A DNA stretch of 64,000 nucleotides from UBA5951 sp012269555 (GTDB lineage Bacteria > Pseudomonadota > Alphaproteobacteria > Puniceispirillales > Puniceispirillaceae), in assembly GCA_038147755.1 (NCBI GenBank), contig JAYQTS010000003.1, forward strand, positions 186,001 to 250,000, read 5' to 3'. Position 1 is the first letter of the stretch. Every line of letters starts with the position of its first letter. The notes beneath the pieces were generated by a model. It had not been told where the DNA came from, did no database searches, and was given only the letters and a program-made list of their open reading frames with translations. Both the position numbers and the translations under genes were made by a program. Of this stretch, positions 9,453 through 17,611 are shown in pieces.

Positions 9453-10469
9453 TTATGAATTGGTGATTTGAACTAGTTTGTTTAACACACTTTTAGCAGC
9501 ACCGGTATCAATCGCATGCTCAGCCCTCTTAAAGGCATCAATTAGCTGATTTTCGTTTTTTGTTGCAACAAGGGCGGTCGCAGCATTCATGCAAGCTATA
9601 TTCCTGTAAGGGCCAGTTTTACCTGAAAGTAATTCTTCAAGCTTACTAGCATTATATTTTGGGTCTCCACCTTTAATTGATTCAATGGGTTCACAAGAAA
9701 CTCCAAAATCTGAGGGGTTAATTACAAACTCAGTTATATTTCCAGAATCAAGTGCTTGCACTAATGTTGGGCCAGAAAGCGAAACCTCATCAAGTCCTCC
9801 GTCACCGTGCACAATAAATGCGTGTTTCGTGCCAAGTAGATTAAGTGCCTCTGCAAAAGGTCGAGCCCATTTGGCATCATAAACACCAATAAGTGCCTTA
9901 TCCACAAGAGCTGGATTTGATAAAGGGCCGAGAAGATTAAAGATTGTTCTAACACCTAGTTCGACTCTTGTTGGGCCAACATGGCGAAGGGCAGGGTGAT
10001 GTCTTGGTGCCATCAAGAAGCAGATTCCTGCTTTTAAAATCGCTTTTTCAATTAAATTTAAATTACATTCAAGGTTGATACCTATTTCATTTAGTATATC
10101 AGCAGCACCACTTTTAGAAGAGACAGCTTTATTGCCATGCTTGGCAACAGGCACATTACATCCTGCAACTATGATTGCGGCGGCAGTTGAAATATTTAGG
10201 CTATGTGCTCCATCTCCACCTGTTCCAACAATATCAATAGCATTTTCTGGCGCATTAATTCTTGTCGCATTAGCACGCATTTGAGAAGCGCCAGCAGCAA
10301 TATCAGTTGCATTTTCTCCGCGCATTTTGAGAGAAATCATGAAGCTTGTAATTTGGGCGACAGTAGCTTCCCCACTCATCAATATAGAAAATGCAGTTTG
10401 CATTTCTTCAAAAGAAAGCTCGTTACCTTCACAAAGTTTGACTATTATTGGTTTAAGAATATCAGACAT
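9453..10469 (-). CDS. trpD: anthranilate phosphoribosyltransferase
   Basis: Transfers phosphoribose from PRPP to anthranilate. The family signature is clear: DIVGTGGDGAHSLNISTAAA, then KHGNKAVSSKSGAADIL and APRHHPALRHVGP. At 338 aa it is the stand-alone form, not fused to TrpG. Its ATG overlaps the end of trpG by 8 bp, so translation is probably coupled. Confidence 0.97.
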   Translation of the reverse strand: MSDILKPIIVKLCEGNELSFEEMQTAFSILMSGEATVAQITSFMISLKMRGENATDIAAGASQMRANATRINAPENAIDIVGTGGDGAHSLNISTAAAIIVAGCNVPVAKHGNKAVSSKSGAADILNEIGINLECNLNLIEKAILKAGICFLMAPRHHPALRHVGPTRVELGVRTIFNLLGPLSNPALVDKALIGVYDAKWARPFAEALNLLGTKHAFIVHGDGGLDEVSLSGPTLVQALDSGNITEFVINPSDFGVSCEPIESIKGGDPKYNASKLEELLSGKTGPYRNIACMNAATALVATKNENQLIDAFKRAEHAIDTGAAKSVLNKLVQITNS

Positions 10470-11118
10470 GAATTTGCCCTGGAAATCTTTTATCCAGCCT
10501 CAAAGTTTGTTGTTCTAGCTTATTAATCAGAGTTTCTGTAATATCCTTTTTACCTGTTTTCGAAAGAAAATGCGCCAAAATTCGGTATCCAGCAACAGAA
10601 GCGATAGATTCTGGGTGGAATTGTACACCCATGCATTCATAAATTTTATGCTGCAAACCCATTATTAATCCATCAGTTGTTTGCGCTACCACCTCCAATT
10701 CTGCTGGTAAATCTGACGGATCTACAACTATTGAATGGTATCTAGTTACAGGGAATAATTGTTCCAAACCCTCAAACGCACCTTTATTTTGATGCTTAAT
10801 TAAAGATAATTTCCCATGCACTGGAGGTGAAATTAAACGCAAGGATCCTCCAAATGCCGTTGCAATAGCCTGGTGGCCTAGACAAACTCCTAATATGGGA
10901 ACCTTGGGAGCGGCATTAATTATTAATTCTTCGCAAATTCCAGCTTGTTCTGGCCGTCCAGGGCCCGGAGAAATAACGATGCCCTCAGGTTCCATAGAAA
11001 TAATTTCAGATGGTGTATAAGTATCATTTCGAATTGTTCTAACGTCAGCACCTAAGTCGGACAAAAAATGCCATAAATTCCACGTAAAACTATCATAATT
11101 GTCTATTAGTATAATCAT
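10462..11118 (-). CDS. trpG: anthranilate synthase component II (glutamine amidotransferase)
   Basis: Supplies ammonia from glutamine for anthranilate synthase. Class I amidotransferase triad: Cys79 in LGVCLGHQ, with His and Glu in VQFHPES. NYDSFTWN and SPGPGRPEQAG identify the TrpG/PabA branch. The 218-residue length includes a somewhat long C-terminal tail. Its partner trpE is not next to it, so it must be encoded elsewhere, as in many Alphaproteobacteria. TrpG could also serve PabB. First gene of a six-gene minus-strand operon. Confidence 0.94.
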   Translation of the reverse strand: MIILIDNYDSFTWNLWHFLSDLGADVRTIRNDTYTPSEIISMEPEGIVISPGPGRPEQAGICEELIINAAPKVPILGVCLGHQAIATAFGGSLRLISPPVHGKLSLIKHQNKGAFEGLEQLFPVTRYHSIVVDPSDLPAELEVVAQTTDGLIMGLQHKIYECMGVQFHPESIASVAGYRILAHFLSKTGKKDITETLINKLEQQTLRLDKRFPGQIHV

Positions 11119-11169
11119 GATAGAAAACTACCTCAAATAATATCTAATCGGTAAATAAAAATTAAATAT

Positions 11170-11199
11170 GTTATAATCAAATTGGTTTGCAGTGGTCAA
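11170..11199 (-). promoter_or_regulatory. predicted sigma70 promoter of the trpG operon
   Basis: On the minus strand TTGACC (11194-11199) and TATAAC (11170-11175) are separated by 18 bp, a close match to the -35/-10 consensus. The start site would lie about 45 nt before the trpG ATG. No Trp-codon-rich leader peptide or attenuator is seen in that leader. Confidence 0.5.
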
Positions 11200-11292
11200 T
11201 TTTCTTTTCATTAAGCATAATAGGGTAAAATAATACCTCATTACTAAAATATTGATTTAATGAAATAAATTAAAATTATTAAAATTTATTAT

Positions 11293-11321
11293 TGACTTTT
11301 TATTTCTATTTTATTTATAAA
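11293..11321 (+). promoter_or_regulatory. predicted sigma70 promoter of rplM-rpsI
   Basis: TTGACT (11293-11298) and TATAAA (11316-11321) are spaced by 17 bp, ahead of the TTGGAG ribosome site at 11341. This is the best-looking promoter by eye in the window, divergent from the trpG promoter. Confidence 0.6.
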
Positions 11322-11352
11322 GCCTCTATATTTTTTTATTTTGGAGTTTTTT

Positions 11353-11820
11353 ATGCCTTTGCCAAAAACATATGTGGCAACGCCTGCCGATATCTCAAAA
11401 AAGTGGGTGTTAATAGATGCCAATGAACTTGTATTAGGTAGACTTGCTTCGATTATTGCGACGCGTATTCGAGGTAAGCACAAAGCTAGTTATACCCCTA
11501 ATATGGATTGTGGTGACCATGTTATAGTCATTAATGCTGAAAAAGTTAAACTAACTGGGAATAAAAGAACTCAAAAAACGTTTTATTGGCATACGGGATA
11601 TCCTGGAGGTATTAAATCTCGAACAGCAGATAAGATATTGGACGGTAGGTTTCCAGAGAGACTGCTTTCCAAAGCCGTTGAAAGAATGGTACCTCGTGGT
11701 CCGCTTGGACGTAAAGTGATGAAGCATTTGCATATATACGCAGGTAGTTCTCACCCTCATGAAGCACAACAGCCGGAATTATTAGATGTGGCGGCGCTAA
11801 ATAAAAAGAATAAGAGGTAG
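11353..11820 (+). CDS. rplM: 50S ribosomal protein L13
   Basis: Early-assembly 50S protein. Typical sequence includes KKWVLIDANELVLGRLAS, GKHKASYTPNMDCGDHV, NAEKVKLTGNK, TGYPGG and MVPRGPLGRKVMKHLHIY. An upstream TTG at 11341 is part of the Shine-Dalgarno TTGGAG, so ATG 11353 is the start (155 aa). rpsI follows after 2 bp, the usual pair. Confidence 0.98.
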   Translation: MPLPKTYVATPADISKKWVLIDANELVLGRLASIIATRIRGKHKASYTPNMDCGDHVIVINAEKVKLTGNKRTQKTFYWHTGYPGGIKSRTADKILDGRFPERLLSKAVERMVPRGPLGRKVMKHLHIYAGSSHPHEAQQPELLDVAALNKKNKR

Positions 11821-11822
11821 TT

Positions 11823-12335
11823 ATGGCAGAAGAAGTTACTGTAGATGAAAATGAAAAAGCAGGATTGGCGGGATTATCTGCTCTGAAAGAGGAGTCAGAG
11901 CAAGATGATGCATTAGTGTCTGTAGCAGCTGAACCGAAGATTGATGAGCAAGGCCGTGCATATGCAACTGGCAGACGTAAAAACGCTTCCGCTCGCGTTT
12001 GGGTTAAACGTGGGTCTGGAAAAATTCTTATAAATGGTAAAATTTTGGTTGAATATTTCGCGCGACCAGTTTTGCAAATGTTGCTTGTGCAACCGTTTGA
12101 AGCAGCTAGTAGGCAAGGTGAATTCGATGTTATTGCTACCGTCAAAGGCGGAGGTCTCTCTGGTCAAGCAGGGGCAGTACGTCACGGTATAAGTCGAGCA
12201 CTTGTTAATTTCGAACCTGGTTTGAGGCCACCTTTAAAAGCAGGAGGATTTTTAACACGTGATCCTCGTGTGGTAGAACGTAAAAAATACGGAAAAGCTA
12301 AGGCGCGTCGTTCTTTTCAGTTCTCAAAGCGTTAG
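11823..12335 (+). CDS. rpsI: 30S ribosomal protein S9
   Basis: 30S subunit protein whose C-terminal tail reaches the P-site. The conserved domain starts at about residue 45 (YATGRRKNASARVW) and includes GSGKILINGK, VKGGGLSGQAGAVRHGISRAL and the basic end KKYGKAKARRSFQFSKR. An acidic N-terminal extension of about 40 residues precedes the core, common in Alphaproteobacteria. Last gene of the two-gene operon. Confidence 0.98.
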   Translation: MAEEVTVDENEKAGLAGLSALKEESEQDDALVSVAAEPKIDEQGRAYATGRRKNASARVWVKRGSGKILINGKILVEYFARPVLQMLLVQPFEAASRQGEFDVIATVKGGGLSGQAGAVRHGISRALVNFEPGLRPPLKAGGFLTRDPRVVERKKYGKAKARRSFQFSKR

Positions 12336-12360
12336 TATACCCAATACAAGTTTATCAGCA

Positions 12361-12398
12361 AAAACAAGAACTTACGCAATCTTGTGCTTGTTTTTTTT
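12361..12398 (+). terminator. Rho-independent terminator of rplM-rpsI
   Basis: An inverted repeat AAAACAAG / CTTGTTTT (12361-12368 and 12387-12394) ends in a run of eight T. An alternative inner stem ACAAGA/TCTTGT also forms. It follows the rpsI stop by 25 bp. Confidence 0.7.
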
Positions 12399-12717
12399 AT
12401 GTAGCACACAAGATTTAAGTATTGTTGTGAATAGTAAAATATGCATGTCTAAAAAAAATAACATCAAAGTATGTTATAAAGAAAATGAACTGGTTGTAGT
12501 TTGCTAAGCGTTATCTATGGTTTAATAACGAGTGTAATAGTGTTAATACTTTATTTTATTCATGTCAATCTATGGTTTAAAAACTTAAACTTTATAATAT
12601 TTAGCAATAGTTTGCACTTGCCGGTATAAATTTACGGTATTTGAAACGCTAACTTGTATGCTGTTTTTATTGATATATTTGAAATAGATAGATATTGTTT
12701 GGAAGTGCTGCCCGATA
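12399..12717. other. 319-bp intergenic stretch, no gene seen
   Basis: AT-rich spacer between the rpsI terminator and the convergent flavin oxidoreductase gene. It contains a 12-bp direct repeat (ATCTATGGTTTA at 12513 and 12568) and a 20-codon open frame at 12445 without ribosome site. I see no convincing gene, RNA or element. Confidence 0.5.
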
Positions 12718-12748
12718 TAATTTAATTGCTTAATGCTCAATTAAATTA
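12718..12748 (-). terminator. perfect 11-bp inverted repeat at the end of the flavin oxidoreductase gene
   Basis: TAATTTAATTG (12718-12728) and its exact complement (12738-12748) flank a 9-nt loop, and the right arm includes the stop codon at 12746-12748. It is nearly all A/T and lacks a following T-run on the minus strand, so it may be a weak terminator or an mRNA 3'-end protecting hairpin. Confidence 0.4.
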
Positions 12749-13822
12749 CTTTTGCATGGCATATGCACGTTCATATTGTTGCGGCACTTTTATTGAATGT
12801 TGTAAAGCAATCGATGCGTCCCATACCCATCTAGGATTTGACAAAAATGCTCTTGCTAGTGCAACCATGTCAGCATCACCTTTCAAGATGATGTCGTTAG
12901 CTTGTCTGGGAGATGTAATGAGTCCCACAGTTCTCACTGGTATAGAAACGGTCTCTTTAACTGCAGCAGCAAGGTGCACCTGGTACCCTGGGCTAACTGG
13001 AATGTTAAGGCCTGGTGTAATACCCCCACTTGAGATACATAAATAATCTAGACCGTTTTCTTCTAGAATTTGGGCTACTTTCTGAGCATCTTTAACAGAA
13101 AGACCATCTTCACGCCAATCTGTTCCAGTTATTCTCATACCAAGAGCTATATGCGGTGGAACAACTTTTCTAACTTCAGTGAGTATTTCTAGAGGAAATT
13201 TCATCCGATTATCAAGGTTACCTCCATATTCATCTTTTCTTTTGTTTGATATCGGTGAGATAAATTCATGTATGAGGTAGCCATGCGCTCCATGAAATTC
13301 GATAGCAGAAAAACCTAACCTTACAGCTCGTTTTGTTGCGCTAACGAAGTTTTTAATAATTTGTTGCATTTCATCTTTATCTAATTCTTTAGGTAAAGGA
13401 GTATCTTGAGTAAAAGGAATTGATGAAGGTGCTGACGTCAGCCAAGCATCCTGGGCCTTGGATAACGCTCGTCCTCCCAGCCAAGGCACATTATGAGAAG
13501 CCTTTCTTCCAGCATGACCAAGCTGAATAGCAAATTTTAAATCGTTAGTTGCTACAGAGCTTGCAGCATTTAAAACTCGTCTCATAGCATTTTCATTTTG
13601 GTCTGAGTATAACCCAACACAGTTATGAGTAATTCGGCCACGTCTTTCAACTGCAGTTGCTTCAAAAACAAACATCCCAGCACCGCTCATCGCCATTTGC
13701 ATTGCATGTTGTAAATGCCAATCATTCATACTACCGTCGTCAGCGGAATACTGGCACATAGGAGAAATTACAACACGGTTAGAAATTGACACTGAACCTA
13801 TTGAAAGTGGTGAAAAAAGCAT
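12746..13822 (-). CDS. NADH:flavin oxidoreductase, YqjM/NamA-like Old Yellow Enzyme
   Basis: FMN-dependent ene-reductase of the OYE family that reduces activated C=C bonds with NAD(P)H. The YqjM-type signature is seen: SPMCQYSADDG with the FMN-tuning Cys, the substrate-binding pair in EFHGAHGYLIHEF, SNKRKDEYGGNLDNR, RITGTDW, and the phosphate loop VRTVGLI plus ADMVALARAFLSNP. Length 358 aa is normal with no extra Fe-S domain. Its ATG overlaps the stop of the upstream alpha/beta hydrolase gene (TAATG), so the two are co-translated. Physiological substrate unknown. Confidence 0.9.
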   Translation of the reverse strand: MLFSPLSIGSVSISNRVVISPMCQYSADDGSMNDWHLQHAMQMAMSGAGMFVFEATAVERRGRITHNCVGLYSDQNENAMRRVLNAASSVATNDLKFAIQLGHAGRKASHNVPWLGGRALSKAQDAWLTSAPSSIPFTQDTPLPKELDKDEMQQIIKNFVSATKRAVRLGFSAIEFHGAHGYLIHEFISPISNKRKDEYGGNLDNRMKFPLEILTEVRKVVPPHIALGMRITGTDWREDGLSVKDAQKVAQILEENGLDYLCISSGGITPGLNIPVSPGYQVHLAAAVKETVSIPVRTVGLITSPRQANDIILKGDADMVALARAFLSNPRWVWDASIALQHSIKVPQQYERAYAMQK

Positions 13823-14607
13823 TATAAAATTCCTGAAATAAGAGAAAGTAATTTTTCTGGTTGCTGAATCTGTGGGCAGTGACCGCTATCCGTTATCTCA
13901 TGATAATTTGCCTGGTTAATTTTTTCGTGTAATGCGTTTGACATGCTCGGTGGTGTTGTTTCATCTTGCATGCCTGCAATAATATCAACTTCGCAACTTA
14001 TTTTATTTACTTGCGATAAATAATCCAACTTAGAGAGCGCTTCGCAGGCTTTAGCAAATTGTATTGGGTCTGCTGTTAATAATTTGTTTTTTCGTTCAGA
14101 TATAATTTCTGGATTTTCTTTTCTGAACGAATCCGGAAACATTCTGCTCATAGCGATGTCAAGAACTGCGCTAATACCATCATCACGCACTTTTGGGCCA
14201 TTCCATGTAAAGGAACTTTTCGTTCCTCAGGAAAAGCTCCTCCGCTATTCGCAATAATAAGATGGGAAACAAGTTCAGGGTGTCTTAAACATAGTCCAAG
14301 GGATACAAAACCCCAAATCCATTAGAAAATATGGAGATAGGTTTTTTCTCTTCACGAAGTTTAAGTGCTTGAAAAAAAGCCGCCGTCCAATCAGCATAGT
14401 CATCAATACTATTGCATTCTCCAGTTGAACCGCCATAACCTGGAAAGTGAAATCTAGTAACACAGAAATTTTCTGCTAACCTATCTATTATTCCGTCATA
14501 CACTGAGCAGTCGGCAAGTAATGTATGAAAAAGAATTAGTTTAGGGCTTCATAATCACCCCTCGTTTCGTACATAGCTTCTCCAGCAGTTGTTTTTATCT
14601 GCAGCAT
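13822..14607 (-). CDS. alpha/beta hydrolase (three frameshifts)
   Basis: Alpha/beta-hydrolase-fold protein of about 262 residues once three single-base losses are repaired: GGG at 14544-14546, CCCC at 14311-14314 and TTTT at 14191-14194 each lack one base. Then the order LILFHTLLADCSVY, FHFPGYGGSTG, nucleophile elbow SNGFGGFVSLGLC, acid AGMQDETTP and catalytic His in DSGHCPQ is continuous, like enol-lactonase or haloperoxidase-type hydrolases. All three sites are homopolymers, so assembly errors are likely, but real decay cannot be excluded for a dispensable gene. Overlaps the OYE gene downstream; substrate unknown. Confidence 0.8.
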
Positions 14608-14866
14608 TTTTATATACCCCTTCATCTGACGAAAGACTTATCATAATCCATAATTATTTATTTTTTAATTAAAGAATTACCTAACTAGACTTCGAATGCT
14701 TAATATTATGTCAATAATAGCAGTAGATACAAAACAGTTCTAGTATAGATTATCGATATTCTTGCTTTAGCAGTTCTAATAAACTAAACTCAGAAAATAA
14801 AAAAGTATATAGTCGAAGTATGTATTACTCACAAACACTTATTTTTTTTAATTGATGGAGTCTTTG

Positions 14867-15534
14867 ATGAAGCCAGTATTGTATAGTTTTTGGCGTTCTC
14901 TAGCAGCTTGGCGTGTGCGTATTGCTCTTAACATAAAAAAAATAGAATATGATTTATCTGTTGTTAATTTGCTTGAAGGTGATCAATTTAAGGATAGTTT
15001 CACTAGCCAGAACCCTGAACACTCCGTCCCTGTTCTGCAATTTGAGGATGAGAGTTTTGCCCAATCAATTGCCATTATCGAATACCTTGATGAGCAGTAT
15101 GAAGGAAAACCACTTCTTCCCACTGACCTCAAGCAGCGATATCTGTGCAGAAGATTTAGTTTAGTTAGTGCTGCCGACTCGCACCCGGTGATTGTACCAA
15201 GAGTTCGGCGTTTATTAGCTGGTGAATACGGCTTTAACGAAACTCAGGTAAATGAATTCTGTAGATATTTTATGAAACGTGGTTGTGAAGCAATGGAAAA
15301 GCTATTATCACACGAAGAATATTTAACCTATCAGAATTCAGGACCATATGTCCTTGGCCGTGACATTAGTATGGCCGACTTGTGCCTCATTCCTCATATT
15401 CAAGGTGCTCGAAACTATGGGGCTGACGTCTCTGTTTATAAAGATTGATATCTGTTGAATCTGCGTTATATGAAAACGAAGAGAGTGAAAGGGCGCACCC
15501 AAAATACCATCCTGGTTTTGAAAAGCCAGTTTAA
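14867..15534 (+). CDS. maiA: maleylacetoacetate isomerase / zeta-class glutathione S-transferase (frameshift near C-terminus)
   Basis: Zeta-class GST that isomerises maleylacetoacetate to fumarylacetoacetate in tyrosine or gentisate breakdown. The N-terminal thioredoxin fold has SFWRSLAAWRVRIAL (the SSxxxWRVRIAL signature) and NPEHSVPVLQ; the helical domain ends DISMADLCLIPHIQGARNY. A missing T at 15445-15446 stops the frame at 15448. The next frame restores SVESALYENEESERAHP and ends at 15534 (about 222 aa, normal length). ATG 14867 is preferred because GATGGAG lies 7 bp upstream. No hmgA or fumarylacetoacetase neighbour is seen. Confidence 0.88.
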
Positions 15535-15576
15535 ACTTAAGTTTTTAATAAGTTTAAGATTTTCAGGAGAACTCAA

Positions 15577-16110
15577 GTGGAATTGGAAAATAGATTTATT
15601 GTACCGCTCAAGAGAGAAGATGCAATGCAGGTGTTAACTGATGTGCCTAGAATTGCTCCTTGCATCCCAGGGGCTAGTCTTAATGGCGAGGACAATGGGG
15701 TTTTTAGTGGCCAGGCCAACGTGCGTCTTGGTCCTGTAGCGTTAAGTTTTTCTGGAACCGCATCAATTACATCTATAGATCAAAATACACATACTGCTCA
15801 GGTAAAAGCTCAAGGAGCTGACAAAAAAGGACGTGGTCAGGCAGAAGCGACTATGACATTTGTTTTAGAAGAGGCAGATAATAGTCAAACGGAGGTAATT
15901 GTTCGAACTGATGTCTTGTTATCTGGTTCAATCGCCCAGTATGGCAGAGCAAGTGGTTTGATAAATGTTGTTGCTGGTCAAATTGTATCTGAATTCTCAG
16001 AAAACCTTAAAAAAGATATTTTAGACAAACAAGAACAAGGGCTACCACATCAGGAAACAAAGCAGTTAAATTCAGAGTTACCTATTTCTGGAGCTAAAAA
16101 GAAAAAATAA
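15577..16110 (+). CDS. CoxG/SRPBCC family protein
   Basis: Carbon monoxide dehydrogenase subunit G-like protein (COG3427, SRPBCC lipid-binding fold). The N-terminus MELENRFIVPL, then VLTDVPRIAPCIPGA and ANVRLGPVALSFSGTA, match the family; the last 30 residues are a charged tail. CoxG proteins are thought to recruit or mature molybdenum hydroxylases at the membrane, but no coxMSL genes lie here. Start is GTG 15577 with AGGAGA 6 bp upstream. It follows the GST gene by 42 bp, so may share its transcript. Confidence 0.82.
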   Translation: MELENRFIVPLKREDAMQVLTDVPRIAPCIPGASLNGEDNGVFSGQANVRLGPVALSFSGTASITSIDQNTHTAQVKAQGADKKGRGQAEATMTFVLEEADNSQTEVIVRTDVLLSGSIAQYGRASGLINVVAGQIVSEFSENLKKDILDKQEQGLPHQETKQLNSELPISGAKKKK

Positions 16111-16317
16111 ATGAACCAACTCAGAAGAAGGAAACCAAAAATGAGCTGAATTTATTAGCTTTATTGATAGCAATTATCAAAAATTGGTTTAGCAGAACCA
16201 AATAAATTTTGGTTGGATTTGAAATGGATTAATCAGTTTTTTTGCATTTGTGGTTTGAAAGTCCCGGATTAGGTAGGTAAAACGATGTAATTAAAAATCT
16301 TTGAAAGGTTGGTTTTG

Positions 16318-17610
16318 ATGTCAGAATTTCGGATAGGTATTGCTGGTTTAGGCGTTGTTGGAGCTGAAACAGCAAGGCAACTCATAACCTCACAGGAAAG
16401 GCTCTCAAAAAGAGCTGGCAAAACCTTCAAAATTATTGCCGTTAGTGCAAGGGATGAAAATAAGGATCGTGGCTTTTCGCTTGATAATATTTTGTTTTAT
16501 AAAGATCCACTTAAGCTTTTAGACCATAGTAATATTGATGTAATTATCGAACTCATAGGAGGCGAAGGCGGTGTAGCGCTTGATCTATGCCAGAGCGCAC
16601 TTCAATCTGGAAAACACGTTATCACAGCTAATAAGGCAATGATTGCTCATCATGGATTTGAATTATCCAAGCTTGCAGAGGACAACAATGTTACCATTCA
16701 ATTTGAGGCAGCTGTTGCTGGAGGTATACCGGCAATTAAAGTTTTGAGAGAAGGTCTGGCTAGCAATCAAATAGAATCTATTGTTGGTATTTTAAATGGT
16801 ACATGTAACTACATCTTGTCAGAAATGACATCTTCAAAACGAGCTTTCCCAGATGTTTTAAAAGAAGCACAAAAAAGAGGATTTGCAGAGGCTGACCCTA
16901 GTTTTGACATAGATGGTGTTGATGCTGCCCATAAATTAGCAATATTATCTGCCATTGCATTTGAGCAAAAAATCAATTTTTCTAGCCTTTACATTTCTGG
17001 AATAAGACATGTGTCAGATATTGATATTAATTATGCAGAAAAACTTGGTTTTTGTTTAAAGCTACTTGGAATTGCCAGAAGAGATAGTGTTGCCGAAATT
17101 ACAATGGCACTTATCGCTTCGGATGAGCAACTCGCTTCTGTAAATGGAGCTCTTAATGCTGTGAGCTACAGGGGAGTTCCTGTTGAGTCTTCAATTTGCA
17201 TTGGCCCAGGCGCTGGCGCAGGGCCAACAACCTCTGCCGTTTTAGCTGATTTAATTGACATTGCAACCGGATTGGCTAATTTTGCATACGGAAGCCCTGT
17301 AGAAACTCTCTCAGAGCAAATCTTAGACCTAAATAATTCTTTCAAACAATGTTATTATTTGCGAATAGCAGTGACAGATAAACCAGGTGTGTTATCAGAG
17401 GTTTCCTCGATATTACGAGATCACGGACTATCGATTGCTTCAATGATACAAAATGAGCAATCTGATGATGGCTCAGTGTTCTTGGTGTTAACAACACATA
17501 AATGCGCTAAAAAAGATATTGAATCAGCAGCTATTCAAATTAGTAATTTAGAGTATGTGTTAGGTGCCCCAATACTGATCCCTATTTATGATAGTGGCTC
17601 GTTTGGTTAA
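16318..17610 (+). CDS. hom: homoserine dehydrogenase
   Basis: Reduces aspartate semialdehyde to homoserine on the path to threonine and methionine. N-terminal Rossmann motif GIAGLGVVGAETARQL, catalytic domain with NGTCNYILSEM, FAEADPSFDIDGVDAAHK and GPGAGAGPT, and a C-terminal ACT domain starting YYLRIAVTDKPGVL for feedback control. ATG 16318 has AAGG 9 bp upstream, and the in-frame TTG at 16309 abuts that site. 430 aa, monofunctional. recJ starts 1 bp after the stop. Confidence 0.97.
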   Translation: MSEFRIGIAGLGVVGAETARQLITSQERLSKRAGKTFKIIAVSARDENKDRGFSLDNILFYKDPLKLLDHSNIDVIIELIGGEGGVALDLCQSALQSGKHVITANKAMIAHHGFELSKLAEDNNVTIQFEAAVAGGIPAIKVLREGLASNQIESIVGILNGTCNYILSEMTSSKRAFPDVLKEAQKRGFAEADPSFDIDGVDAAHKLAILSAIAFEQKINFSSLYISGIRHVSDIDINYAEKLGFCLKLLGIARRDSVAEITMALIASDEQLASVNGALNAVSYRGVPVESSICIGPGAGAGPTTSAVLADLIDIATGLANFAYGSPVETLSEQILDLNNSFKQCYYLRIAVTDKPGVLSEVSSILRDHGLSIASMIQNEQSDDGSVFLVLTTHKCAKKDIESAAIQISNLEYVLGAPILIPIYDSGSFG

Positions 17611-17611
17611 T

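Noticed and set aside
11128..11211. 27-codon ORF upstream of trpG considered as a trp leader peptide
   Set aside because: It contains no Trp codon and spans the predicted -35/-10 region, so it could not be translated from that promoter.
12445..12507. 20-codon ORF (MSKKNNIKVCYKENE) in the spacer after rpsI
   Set aside because: No ribosome site, very short, and AT-rich context makes it likely by chance.
12513..12579. Two copies of ATCTATGGTTTA in the spacer
   Set aside because: Only two short copies in AT-rich DNA, without palindromic structure or a nearby gene that would need an operator.
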